A DNA stretch of 64,000 nucleotides from Chaenocephalus aceratus (Eukaryota; Chordata; Actinopteri; Perciformes; Channichthyidae): the NCBI GenBank assembly GCA_023974075.1, contig CM043803.1, positions 6,328,782 to 6,392,781 of the forward strand, in the 5' to 3' direction. The notes below the pieces were generated by a model. The model was not told the DNA's origin and ran no database searches. It worked only from the letters and a program-made list of their open reading frames with translations. Every line of letters starts with the position of its first letter. The stretch's first letter is position 1. Positions 1-13,209 of the stretch are shown piece by piece. The translations under genes and the position numbers were made by a program.

Positions 1-318
1 AAGCTATATTTATGCACATTATTTCATTATAGGAAAAGGCATTCACAAACTCTAATCCGTGCAATTTTCATTTATTAAGGCAAGCTATCCATCAGGATTG
101 TCATTTACTACCAGGATTATCTCAAACATGGATTTTTTATTCTGGTCACATGCTCAACTGGAGAATATTTTCTAGTGCTGCACTGATCAAACACATCTTG
201 TTTGAACAGTCTGTTCTCTATAATGGCGACAGAAAGATTAACAGCGCCTCACACAGATAATCACAGCGACACTCAGGTGGGTCCCTCTGTTGACTGGGAG
301 AAAGAAGCTGTGTCATTG

Positions 319-457
<139 letters not shown>

Positions 458-1085
458 AGCTTGGCTGTGCTGCAGTACTGCTCAGTACTCAGGCACGTGG
501 CTCATAGCACTGGGAGCGTGCCGAGCGATGGAGGGAGGCAGGATACTGTAAATGGCAGCGCCTGTGTTCAAATGGGAACAGTCAGTGTGCACCAAATCAT
601 GTCATTCTGCAGATTTGTTCTTCCCCGTCCTCACTTCCTGCCTTCCTCCCATGATTCCCTTTCATAGCAGATATTCCCCTCCTTCTATCCCTCTCTCTGG
701 CAGGTTATGTAACCACCATTTAATCTGCTTGGGATCATACTATAATGAGCACAGTGCTGCTCATCACAGGATGTGTTCTACTAAAACGTTACCATCCATC
801 AATAAATAATTAATATAACTAAAGCTCTGACACACATAACTCTGAGTTATCAAGGTTTCGATAACATAAAAAAACAGTTTAAGTAGACAAAAAAAACATG
901 TTCAGCAGTTATAAAAACCAGGGAGACCCATCACTGAGAGGACACCAAGTCTTTAAATGTATTTTTAGAAAAAGCAATGGATACTGCTGACCCAACACCT
1001 CAGCAGTATCAGAATATTTGGAGTGTTTTTGAAAGGTAAGGTGAACCTATACAATCTCTCTATAACTTTGTGGCAATTAAAGTGT

Positions 1086-1241
1086 TTAAATATACTGTGG
1101 GTTTTCTCCGGAAGTTTTTCCTTGTACGATGTGAGGGTCTAAGGACAGAGGGTGTCGTATTGTCATACTGATATTCTGTACACACTGTGAAGTCCACTGA
1201 GACAAATGTAACATTTGTGATATTGGGCTATATAAATAAAC

Positions 1242-1305
<64 letters not shown>
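1086..1305 (-). repeat. Dispersed repeat with (ATTG)n tail, copy 1
   Basis: About 155 bp matches, in reverse orientation, the copies at 12,838-13,080 and 19,407-19,475. All share a stretch reading ATAGCCCAATATCAC. Copies 1 and 2 run into a simple (ATTG/TCAA)n tract on the same side, here 1243-1303. A simple-sequence tail at a fixed end is typical of LINE or SINE 3' ends. Family not identified. Confidence 0.75.
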
Positions 1306-1307
<2 letters not shown>

Positions 1308-1627
1308 ATACATCAACAAATGTAATTGTTGAAGTAAATGGGTGAAACTAACAGGTTAATGTTATCATCAGGTAACATCACATATATATCAGTTATATTA
1401 CTAATGATCTTCTCATATGAAATGATCAATTCATCAGATAAGTGTGCAAGAGTGCATTTTCTGATCAAATAACAAAAATGTAATTCTAATAATACAGATA
1501 CGCAAAATGAAAAGTAACCCAAATAATGAAAATATACACAAAAAAAATACACAACATAAAAAAACATAAGAATGTCATTAGTGAGTTATATAAATTAATC
1601 TGATTGTAATCTCTCTTTGATTTTCAG

Positions 1628-4600
1628 GCAGTAAGACAAAGGAGGGAGTTGTGTCATCAGTAAACACAGGTGAGTAAAGCTTTGTACCCGCCAGTTGTAT
1701 TTGTGAGGCTCAGGGGGAGCGGGTAGACAAATGTCTTCCGGTGGTTTCTGATTTTAAGTGTTGGCAATCCTTAACCAAGAAGAGACCATCGTCTAAATCC
1801 AAATGAAGTATTTAAATGGCTTCATTTGGGGTTTGTTTGTCCACAGCTTAGGAAACCTCTCTTTACCAGATGTGGCCTGACTAACCAGACCAGACGTTCA
1901 TTTGTCAAATCAATCTGTTCAATATTTGAAGTATTTGTTTTTTGTAAAACAAAATAAACAGTTTGAAAACAATTACTTGTGCCCCTTTCTACAAAGTGTG
2001 TGCAATGAGCTCCTTGTTAGCTCTTGGCACGTTACAACAGATCCATTTAAGGATGATTGATATGGTTATTTTTTAATCAACATTGAAAACCGTTAAATAA
2101 CTGCTTCTAATGGCCATAAATCAAAAAAAGAAATCAGATAATTTCACATTTGTATTGAATTAATATTGGGTATGTAGTGTACAGTATGCAGGTTTTGACT
2201 CAGCCATAGTCACAAAAAGGTTGATGTGGGTCCTTTGTGTGTTTTGTGGCCTGTGTCTCAGTTACACTAACTGTCCTCCCCTCTGCCTCTCAGTGGCCAA
2301 CAGGACCGTGGACCAGGCCAATATTGTTGGAGACACAGCGGCTGCCGGGGCCAACGAAGTGTCACAGGGGAACGTGGAGGGGGTCGAGAACGTTGCAGCG
2401 TCAACTGGGATGGTCAACCAGGTCAGTCACCATGGCAACAAATAGCTACCAAAAAAAAATTTCTTTAAAAAGTTAAGACAGAAATCCTACTTGGAAACAT
2501 TGATTTCAGGTGATGGTGCTGATTAAAGGTTAGCCACTAGATAGAGCTGTTTCACTGTTGTAACACATCAGAGCTGCAGAATGTAAAAATAATCTCTTTT
2601 CTAGTGTCTTCTCTTACTAACAAAGAAATCTAACAACATAAAGCAATGCTTAAACATAAATGAGCACAGACATCGCTTGATGGTTCTGCTCTTACTTATC
2701 AGGGTGCACTTCATCCATCTATGTATTTACCTGAGTTGTAGAAAAAGAAAGCACAGCTGCTACTAATATCAATAAATCCCCAGATCTGTTTCAACTAGTT
2801 GACGATTTCAATTATAAAACATCCCGAAAATTGATAATTTTCTCAGTCACAAAGTTGGAAACCCTTAGACATTCAGTTAACAATAAAAAAGCGCAGAAAA
2901 ACTCAACAAACATTCACATATGAGAAGCTGGAACCAGGGAAAATGTGGCCCTTCCTCTTGAGACATGACTAAACTGTATAGCCCGTATAGAAGGAGCTCC
3001 GTTGTGGCCTTTTACTGAATTGTATGATTTTTTTTAAACACACAGTGATACCGAAATATCTGCAAAGATCAATTCATCAGTCCAGAACTACTTAAATAAT
3101 ACATTTATTATGAAGATTTTTAATTCTTTCAGCACAAAAAATAACAACAGGGAGATGTAAAAGAATTGTCAATGCATTACTGTTTTTAACCCCGTCTCAA
3201 AAGGTTATGTATCCATACAAGCTGAAGTATTTTGTCAAATTATTAGAAAATGTTCCAATAAATATTTGTTCCATTTGTGACAATTAACCCTGAAGGCCCT
3301 CCTTCTGTTTCTGTTTTGTTGTCAAACCTTGTCAGATGTTAGATGGCTTTTACATCTAAATTGTGTGTTTTTCCTGCATGTCTCACTGATAGTTTTCAGT
3401 TTTTCTGAGTGGTGCTTTTTTGTTCTAATGCTTTGGTAATGCTTCTGTGTTTTGTGTTGTTCTGTGTCGCTGTTATTCTCAACATTTGTTGTTTGTGTTG
3501 TCTTTGTTTCATCTGTGTTTCCCTGATAGGAGGAGCCTGTATACGAGGTGCATATTGGACAGAGCAGTGTGGGGTCATAGGTCATGCCTTGGTCTGGGGG
3601 GGAAAGAGATTCATATGGGGTTACTCTGCATGCTACATGCACCAAGTTATCCGTTTGTTATGTGCACCTTTACAGTCTAATCCAATAAACCTGCAATACA
3701 TCTGACTTTTCCTGCAGAATCCTCATGTTTTATTGCAGGACTGTTGTTTTAGAAAACATGAAAGGTGTGCACTATGAACAGGTGAAATGGTGTGTATTAG
3801 CTAATAGCCCAAGTGAGACTAAGTGAGTGTCAAGAGGAACAGAAGATGCAATGATGCTTCCCAAATATGAATTGAAAGATTCCTGCAGTATTTGGGGCTT
3901 TGGATAAATGATCCATTGACTGTCAAATGTAATACAATCACCTGATGTCTTTGTGAGCAATATTATTTCGTACTGCAAACGTTTTCCTCTGACCTCTCAG
4001 ATGCTCACTTATTTTTGTAGTATAGGCAACATTATTACTAAAACTGTGTAGCTCCCCTGTGCAGCGTTAAGTGATATATCTCTCATCTCCAGCACGTCAG
4101 ATAAGCCCTTATAGTTGTGGCATGCACCAAAATGGCTTCATGCACTCCTCAGGCTGAACAAGGCCTGTGCTCCTGGAGTCACCTTTACCTGCTGTATAAC
4201 TCTAATCCACTAACTGAACCCCCTGGGAAGTCTTGCGCATGATAATAAGAGTTGAGTCAAGCCTAAAGCATGGTCTTTGTGCTCTCAACTGCTTTGTTAC
4301 ATCAGAGCTGAGGAAAGTGAAGGCTAGACTGTCATTGGTGCTTGAGAGCCTCCACCCTGCCAACACCTCACCCTTTCATGCTCACCACTCCACCTCTTTT
4401 TTCTGTCTAAATTGTTCTCGCTTTTCCCCTTTTTTTCTTGCAGGGAGAATATGGGGGAAGGGAGCAGGGTGGGGAAGGAGGAGAGGTAAGAAAACAAGTT
4501 TGGTTGCTGCCGGAATTAAAGCAGATCATTCATAAAAGCAGCTCAGTCTCAGATTATGTGTGAGACTTTTGACCAAGTGCAGCAAGAATATAAATACCTC

Positions 4601-5730
4601 TCAGATGTTAAATGTAACTTAAAGGGGACCTATCATGCAAAATGCACTTTTGTACATCTTTTATACATGAATATGTGTCAGGGAACTCACCAAGTGTCAG
4701 AAAACACAACCCTCTCTCTTTTCCTCCATAACCAAATCTCTAAAAACGGGGCTGCAACGGAGCTGATTATTATTTGAATTTTTCTGACGTCAGAAAAGGG
4801 GTGCTCCGCCTATATGGGCAACTCTCCACCTATCAGGGAAATGAGAGACCGCTCGAAAGTGCTGGAGACGCTGTAGTACAGATGCCAGGCCTGTAAGTGG
4901 CACTGTAGTCTGCCACAAAAGCAGAATCAGCACTTGCAAAAACAGGGCTGGAAAAGAGCAAATAGAGCGAAATGAGGCATGGCTAAAATGCATGATCTGT
5001 TTGGTATTTTGAAAAAAAAACGTCACAGACATGTTTTATATAGGTATGGCCCTACAATATATGTTTCAAATATAGCATGATAGGTTCACTTTAATATGTT
5101 TACTCTCCTTATTAAGGTATTTCAATGTTGTAAATTACTTCCTTTAATGTATCTAATGGCTAATACTCAATTTAGTACATGGACGATAATGATGAGGCTT
5201 TTAAATGCAATTTATTGCCACATGGTAAAAGGATGAGAGGGTTTCCTTCATTAGTTTAGACCCAAAAGAGTATTCCACTGATTTAGCATTGCAGGACATT
5301 GTCAAACTTATAATAGATAATTGACAAAGGTCTCATATCATGACAATTATGATTTCACCTAGTCAAATGTTTCAATAATATTAGTAAGCCATTCATGTCT
5401 GGACAGAAAGCCCTGACTGTGTCTTTATAACAATGAAAGTGATCATTGTTTTAAAGGGCTATAGTGCTTGCAGGAGTGCTCTTCATATTAAAATGAATAT
5501 TTTTTAATCATTTTTGAGTTTAATGAAGTGCAGCTATTAATGGAAAATACGAAAAACGAAATAATACTTAAGAGGAAATTAAGATAAACTCACTGCTTTA
5601 AAAAATATGTACAGCTATCAGATAGATGTTAAAGAGTTAAATAGCAGAAATCACACCACACCACAATTATTACTACTTCCCCCATTAATATGATCTTCCT
5701 TCCTTCCTTCCTTTCTTCCAGGGGTACTAG
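1628..5730 (+). CDS. sncg: Gamma-type synuclein, 3' coding exons (5' part outside window)
   Basis: Synucleins are small presynaptic, membrane-binding proteins with KTKEGV-type repeats. Four exons fit one reading frame: 1628-1669 (42 bp), 2294-2421 (128 bp), 4444-4485 (42 bp) and 5722-5730 (two codons plus TAG), all with AG acceptors and GT donors. The first encodes SKTKEGVVSSVNT, and its 42-bp length equals that of the matching human SNCA exon. The second continues through VANRTVDQANIVGD to an ENVAASTGMVNQ end, typical of the repeat region boundary. The third gives an acidic, Gly-rich tail (GEYGGREQGGEGGE), as in fish gamma synucleins; the last adds GY then stop. The exon with the start codon is not in the window. 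Position next to glud1 matches human SNCG-GLUD1. Gamma rather than alpha or beta is inferred from the tail and the neighbour. The two small 3' exons are the least certain part. Confidence 0.85.
2591..3295 (+). repeat. Segment repeated directly at 10,347-10,925
   Basis: About 600-700 bp of synuclein intron sequence recurs about 7.7 kb downstream in the same orientation, with high identity and a few internal deletions in the second copy. Shared landmarks include ACAAAGAAATCTAACAACAT and CCGTATAGAAGGAGCTCCG. It could be a local segmental duplication or two copies of a non-coding repeat family. Confidence 0.85.
4623..5090. mobile_element. MITE with TTAA target site
   Basis: Ends are imperfect inverted repeats: AGGGGACCTATCATGC at the left, and GCATGATAGGTTCACT at the right. 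They are flanked by TTAA at 4619-4622 and 5091-5094. A TTAA target is typical of piggyBac- and Kolobok-type transposases. 468 bp, no coding potential. It sits in the last synuclein intron. Confidence 0.8.
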
Positions 5731-7120
5731 TCGCCATTCGGACCTCCCTCCCGTGCTCTCCAGCGGCCCCTCGCTCCCCTCGCCTCACTGTACCAGACTC
5801 CAGATGTTCGACATATTTTTTTGTGACTTTACAGAACCAAAATCAACTAAAACAGACTCTTCCGGATGCCGCATCTCAGCCCCTACACTATCTCCCTCTC
5901 TGCCTCGTCACTCCGTGATGCCTCCCCCCAGCAGCGCTCTGCCACCTCACCCAGTCTCCTCCCCTCTGATTTTCCCTCCACTGCCTGTCTTACCCTCGCC
6001 TCACCTGTGTGTTACTGTCGTCCTGATATGAACCTTGGTGTTACAGCTCCCACGCATACCAACCAATAGAGTAACCTCACCCACAAACACACACAAACAA
6101 GAGACACATCTTTATTGTACACATGCATGAAACACACACATACAGTACATACCGCGGATGCCAGTGCAGACACACACACTGGGCAAACAGGTGTAAACTG
6201 TAGGACATTGTCTGGTGTGTAAATACAGTTTAACCTCTGCAGTCCATAACAATAACTCACTGAGTGACTGAGGCAGGGTACAAGAGGGGGAGTGATGCGC
6301 TATTTGTGTGCCTGTGTGTTCATGTTAACTTATATGTGTGTGTGCATGTGTAGCTGCTGGCGTATAAAGTAACTCTCCAGAGGCTTGTGCAGGGAATCGT
6401 TCTTTGAGGACAGATATCATTCTGTTTTGTGTGCAGATAGTTAGCTACAGTAGACTGCATGAACAGATGTGTAGAATGACGTCTCGTGTTGTAACTGTAG
6501 AGTAGCAGCTGTTCCGTGTAGCTTCATATGGCTTAGTGTGTGTGTTTGGCCTCGACGTTTAGAAACAGGGTTTTAACCAGGAAGCAATACACAATGCTCA
6601 TTTTTTCAGCTGTTAGAGCGAAAACCTGAATTGTGTTCATGTGATGCATGAGAAAACAAGAGCAGGTATTTCACAAGTAATTTAACTTCAAATGTTCAAG
6701 GAATTTCTCAAAAACAAACAACAAGCTAAATTAAAGTGAGAAGAAAACCAGTTTTTCATTCTGAACTTCTGATTGGTTCATGGGAATTCAGGACATTGTC
6801 TCCTTTTTCACCAGTGGCACAACAAAAGTGCTTAAAATGCTGTACAATACATTTAGAGCAAATGCATTTGGTGGCCGTTCAAACATCATAACTTGAGCAT
6901 TTCTCTCAATGAAACATATAGCTTCAGAATCTGTGGGATGTTGTTTTCAAAGTAAGAGCTGCTTAAGGGGAAATATGAGCAGCTGATACTGACATCCTCT
7001 TGTTATCGTGTAGTTGCTTTTTAGTCTTTGTGAAACTGGTTTGCATGCCATCAGGAGAAACCCTCACCGTGTGGACTTTAATGTGTTAGTTCTGTGATAA
7101 ATAAAATGATGATTCAAAGA
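5731..7120 (+). other. Probable synuclein 3' UTR
   Basis: Follows the TAG at 5728-5730. An AATAAA hexamer at about 7100-7105 is a candidate polyadenylation signal, giving a UTR near 1.4 kb. Open frames in this stretch are low-complexity Pro/Ser-rich or Cys/Val-rich and show no domain. UTR end is inferred from the hexamer only. Confidence 0.45.
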
Positions 7121-7889
7121 GGCAGTCAGTCTGCAAAGAGAACAGAATTAACGTTTTTTTTAAATGTTTATCATGGATCAGCTTTTTGTGTAGTTATATG
7201 TACAGCTTGAATTCTGGGATGTGTAGTTGTTTTTTAGGGTCGTTTTAATTTCACACCAACAAGTCTGTACCCTGGCTGTTCGGGAGCTCCCGCCCATCAA
7301 CTGTCTCAGCCAATCAGAGGATTCCCTATTCCTCTCAGTCAGTGTGATGCCACCTTTCACTGCTTGTCTGCCCAGCATTGGTGTGTGTGTGTCTGTATGC
7401 ACTGTATGTGTGTGTTTATATAAATATATGTGTGTGCGTTAATATAGAACCGGGTCAGCCAGCATAGTGTGTGTGTGTTTGTGTCTGGAGCAGGTTTGTG
7501 TGTTTTTACTTTGAGGCCAATGGAAACTGATGACTGCATGTTGCCTTATCAAGCAATCTGACATTCACACTCACAGATTACATGCAACATCACACTACCA
7601 ACACATACACAGCACACTTTAAACAACACACAATCACAAATCCCAACTCGCATACACAAACACAAATCACACACCATGTTTAAGTTGGCATCAAAGCAGA
7701 CTCGCTGATTTTATAAACAGTACCAGTGAAATTAAAAAGGTTTTGTTGAAATCCAGCAACTGTGTCAAGAATTTATTTGAAGAGGTGGAAGATTGGGTGT
7801 TTTGATTTTGATCAGATTATACCACTAAAGAGCCACAGAGAATAATTGGCCGTGGACTTTACTGAGTTTACTGGTTCGTTGTTTGATTT
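7121..7889. other. Intergenic, no gene seen
   Basis: Short TG-rich patches (about 7380-7500) and CA-rich patches (about 7560-7680). No exon-like open frame or repeat with clear ends. Confidence 0.5.
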
Positions 7890-7897
7890 CATACCAA

Positions 7898-9096
7898 CAG
7901 GCCCGGACTGGCCATCGGGAGGACCGGGAGTTTTACCGATGGCCAGGCCTGTTAAGTGGCCTGCTGGCCTGAGGAATTTTTTTTTTTATGTATACTTTGT
8001 GAACGCAACGCTGCGCAAATGTGGGTCTGACTCTGCCTCACAGAGGGTGACTGGCTGTCTACATGATGTGGCCTGCCGACATGGCCACTTTCATACAGAT
8101 CACACCCTCGATTGGTCTCTCTCTGTGTGTCATTCAAGCTCGGGAGGGTGTGTGTTATGTGTGGCGCAAGCGAGAGAGAAAGCGCGCGCACCGGTTACGT
8201 GTATTGTTGTTGTTAGCATCTGGTGCTAGCTGCGCTAACGGATATAATGAGCTGTCAACAAGGTGGGGGGAGAGTCCTCTGCTGTCAGACTGAGAGTCTG
8301 ATAACTACAGCTCAGGTGAGGTAAAGGACTCTGAGTGTTTAGATAGTTAACTTAGTCTAAGTTCTCTGTGGGTCTCAAACGGTTTGGTCACCATTTATGT
8401 AAACACATATTTCCATTTGAGGGGGGAGTGATTAGTAAAATATGCATGAATAATAAAAAAAAAAAATGTTAACTAGCTGAAAAAAGGCAAGATAAACTTT
8501 AAAAACTTGTTGAGAGCTAAAACTAGTCTTTGCTGCTGCCTCAAAGAGGAGCAGGGGGGAGACGGGGAGACGGGAGAGGCTGGTTCAGGAGCCCAGACAC
8601 ACTCACAACTATAAATGAACCAAAAACAAATAAATAAACAGGTTTTTCATATTGGATATGGTATGTTATTGGTTATGGCCATGTTCTTATGATTTTATGA
8701 TTATTTAAATGTATACAGTTCTGTTTCATATGAGTGTAGTCTCTTTATTTCCCCCTCAAAGTGCACCAGATTGATGCATTTAAGTCCAACATTTAAAAAC
8801 AATTCTTACCGGGGGAGCATGCCCCCAGACCCCCTAGAGGATTTGAGGTCCACCTCCACTTAAAATATGTTCATATGGATAGGTTCCTAAATAGATTTGC
8901 AAATTTTTTTTAAATAGTAACCCATGTCCATATGTTTATTCTGGGGTAGTAGATTTAAAGTTTAGGGCTATCACTATGGGCAGCAACGCTGTAAATATTG
9001 ACAAATAAATCCAGGAAAATGGCACAAAAGAAAACTGGTTGTGGCCTGGCTGGGTGTATAATTCCCGGCCTGACTTATTGTCCCAATCCGGCCCTG
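7898..9096. mobile_element. Non-autonomous hAT-type element, 1.2 kb, with 8-bp target duplication
   Basis: Starts CAGGCCCGGACTGG and ends CCAATCCGGCCCTG, imperfect inverted repeats beginning CAG as in many hAT elements. It is flanked by identical 8-bp duplications CATACCAA at 7890-7897 and 9097-9104. No transposase frame survives. An inverted partial relative is at about 12,340-12,640. Confidence 0.88.
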
Positions 9097-9639
9097 CATA
9101 CCAAGAATTAAAAAATGAAAATCAATATGACTGTCATGTCATTTTGTGATGTGCAGATGGAGTTGAGACCCAGTTAGCTTAGCATAAAGACCAGAAGCAA
9201 AATAATAACAATATTAAAACAGCTGTAACTACATTTCACCAATCAGAAGCTTTAAAAGTCATGCACAGATCTGGCCAAAATGATAAACACGATTATTTTT
9301 CATTGATATTGTGTTATTTAACACTATTATTCATTGGTGAAGGTGAAATATTGCATTGCACTTTAAATAAAGAGAGCACTGCTTTTACTTCTATCCTGCT
9401 AATGTAATAAGGTCTGCACCATATTAGAAAAAAAGGGACAATGCAATATTACTATCTACATTTTTAGAGCACGTTATAAATATTGATCATATCTATGATA
9501 TTTCGCTTATTTAACATATTGATAATTGACATCTGTATATTATGTTAACAGTTTCCTAATTATATTGTTGTTATTTAAATGTATACTGTTACTAAAAAAA
9601 TGTAAGTCAACGCCTGGCTAGAAGTGAATTCAAATGATA

Positions 9640-9960
9640 ATTTTTGACGTACTATACAATGAAATTGTCAGCGTTCTATATTATGACTTTTTCATATTTT
9701 CTACTGACTGTACACTGTCCTTTTTCTTGACTTTTTCGACACAATATACTAGGACATGATAAACATTATAAAATATGATTTATATTCATCAAACTATACT
9801 ATATTTTGACATATTTCATAATTTCAAACAAACTATACTATGACTTTTTTCATATTATAATTAAAATACTATACTATGACTTTGTTGGACATATACTGAT
9901 GATTGATGAAGATTTATTTCATATTTTTGGACATTATATACTACAGTATGATGATGTCAA
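9640..9960. repeat. Degenerate AT-rich tandem repeat
   Basis: A loose unit related to ACTATACTATGACTTTTT recurs with spacers at roughly 25-45 bp intervals, especially near 9675, 9790, 9835 and 9870. Divergence between units suggests an old minisatellite. Confidence 0.6.
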
Positions 9961-10346
9961 AGGCAAGGCAAGTTTATTTATAGCACCTTTCAACTCAAGG
10001 CAATTCAAAGTGCTTTACAAAAATGAAAGACATTAAGAAACATATTTTAAAATGGCATTTAAAAACACTCATTTAAAAGCAAAGATAATAAAAAACATGA
10101 ATAACAAGGGTACATGAATACAAGTTACAGTGCAGTGTAAGATATGAATATATCAATTAAAATCAGCGGCAAAAAGAAAAGTCTTCAGCCTGGATTTAAA
10201 AGTAGTCAGAGTTGCAGCGAACCTGCAGGTTTCTGGGAGTTTGTTCCAGATATTTGGAGCATAATAACTGAACGCTGCTTCTCCATGTTTAGTTCTGACT
10301 CTGGGGACAGAAAGCTGAGAGATCTGGATGGTTCATGTAAAAGGGA
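9957..10346 (+). repeat. Dispersed repeat with GGCAAGTTTATTTAT start
   Basis: The first 80 bp (GGCAAGTTTATTTATAGCAC, then a stretch ending AAAGTGCTTTACA) matches 30,418-30,500 closely. The rest reads like the 3' part of a teleost retroposon, with no intact frame. It abuts the duplicated segment starting at 10,347. Confidence 0.7.
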
Positions 10347-10925
10347 TCTCTTTTCTAACAAAGAAATCTAACAACATAAAGCAGTGCTTAAACATAAATG
10401 AGCACAGACATCGCTTGATGGTTCTGCTCTTACTTATCAGGGTGCACTTCATCCATCTATTTATTTACCTGAGTTGTAGAAAAAGAAAGCACAGCTGCTA
10501 CTAATATCAATAAATCCCCAGATCTGTTTCAACTAGTTGACGATTTCATATATAAAACATCCCAGAGCCCAAGGCGATGTGTTGAAATTGATCATTTTCT
10601 CAGCCACAAAGTTGGAAACATTCACATATGAGAAGCTGAAACCAGGGAATATTTGGCCCTTCCTCTTGAGACATGATAAACTGTATAGCCCGTATAGAAG
10701 GAGCTCCGTTGTGGCCTTTTACTGAATTGTATGATTTTTTTTAAACTTATCGGCCAACACACAGTGATACCGAAATATCTGGGAGATGTAAAATAATTGT
10801 CAATGCATTACTGTTTTTAACCCCGTCTCAAAAGGTTATGTATCCATAAAAGCTTACCTACTTTGAACAATTATTAGAAAATGTTCCATGAAATATTTGT
10901 TCCATTTGTGACAATTAATCTTGAT
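10347..10925 (+). repeat. Second copy of the 2591-3295 segment
   Basis: Direct copy, slightly shorter than the first because of internal deletions around 10,605-10,620, 10,745 and 10,775. The right edges of both copies end at the same motif, TCCATTTGTGACAATTAA. Confidence 0.85.
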
Positions 10926-11929
<1,004 letters not shown>

Positions 11930-12225
11930 CAGTGGTTAGGATCTCAGCCTGCCACTGATGTTCATCCAGAAAACATCAGCCGTTAGCTGTTAGCAGTTAG
12001 CACACAGAGCTCACATCTCCTCATATCTGTTCAGAAACTGGACAAAAGTTAAACAAGTACAAACCACAGACTGTCTGTGTCATGGTGAATACAGTCGCTG
12101 GTTTATTTATGTCTGTAGGTAGGCCGTTGTTGTGAGTGTGGACGGATTTTAACAACAACCTCTGAACATTACAAATATTCACCTCAATTCAACCTGGAAC
12201 CTCTCATACAATAATACAATACAAA

Positions 12226-12234
12226 GTGTGTGTG

Positions 12235-12314
<80 letters not shown>
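12226..12314. repeat. (TG)n microsatellite
   Basis: About 88 bp of TG with a TTTG interruption near 12,249. It lies 300 bp from the (CA)n tract, in opposite orientation. Confidence 0.97.
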
Positions 12315-12316
<2 letters not shown>

Positions 12317-12339
12317 ATGGATCGTTGGAGCTATGTGCA

Positions 12340-12640
12340 ACTCAAGGCATATGCTCGAACGGGAGCTGCCTGGACGCTGCAATCATGTTGCGCGCACTAT
12401 CCGTGCTGAGTGTGCTGACTGTTCGTACAATGTCCCACTGTCTAGCTGCCTGCATAAAGTCAAGTGCTCGGCGCAGTTGTGGCGAAATGTCGCTCCTCTG
12501 TTTTCATTTAAACAGCTCCTTATATTCGTTAGCGCAGCTAGCTAGCACCAGATGCTAAAAACAACAATGCACGTAAGGTCTCTCTATCGCTCGCTCGGGC
12601 CACACATACACACACCCTCCCGGTCCTCCCGATGGCCAGT
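12340..12640. mobile_element. Inverted partial relative of the 7898-9096 hAT-type element
   Basis: The part at about 12,530-12,640 (GTTAGCGCAGCTAGCTAGCA, then a CGCTCGCTCGGGCC region) is the reverse complement of about 8105-8245. The CTCCCGATGGCCAGT stretch relates to the terminal part near 7910. Left boundary uncertain. Confidence 0.6.
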
Positions 12641-12837
12641 CGGTGCCTGCCGGTGAGCGTGGAAGTGAGGTCTGCCACAAGCGGGCGGCAGGAGCGAGGC
12701 TGTCAGCATCAGCTTGTAGATGGTATTTTAAACTCGACGCGCTCTGAAACTACGGGGCGGCCGAGGAAATAAAATACACATGCGTTAATCGCGTTAAAAT
12801 AATTAGTGGCGTTAATTTTTTTTTGCGTTAATCAATC

Positions 12838-13080
12838 AATCAATCAATGTTTATTTATATAGCCCAATATCACAAATGTTACATTTGTCTCAGTGGTCTT
12901 CACAGTGTGTACAGAATATCAGTATGACAATACGACAGCCTCTGTCCTTAGACCCTCACATCGTACAAGGAAAAACTTCCGAAGAAAACCCACAGTTTAA
13001 AGGGAAAAATGGGAGAAACCTCAGGGAGAGCAACAGAGGAGGGATCCCTCTCCCAGGACGGACATACATGCAATAGATGC
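12838..13080 (+). repeat. Dispersed repeat with (TCAA)n tail, copy 2
   Basis: The longest of the three copies of the ATAGCCCAATATCAC repeat, preceded by (ATCA)n at about 12,830-12,848. Its right half (GGGAGAAACCTCAGGGAGAG, then a CCTCTCCCAGGACGG end) is absent from copy 1. Confidence 0.75.
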
Positions 13081-13209
13081 CGTGTGTAAATTGAAAAGAT
13101 AATACATTTGCAACATAGGTAGTCCAAAATGTTAACGCGTTAATAATATTTCACTGCTTTTGTGATCCTAAGACTTTGGTAACCAAATCTAAAACACCAA
13201 AACAATTCG

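Noticed and set aside
5690..6069. Pro/Ser-rich frames after the synuclein stop
   Set aside because: They overlap the stop exon in another frame, are low complexity and lie in the likely 3' UTR.
9640..9960. Regularly spaced repeats suggesting a CRISPR-like array
   Set aside because: Units are degenerate, AT-rich and irregularly spaced, and the genome is eukaryotic.
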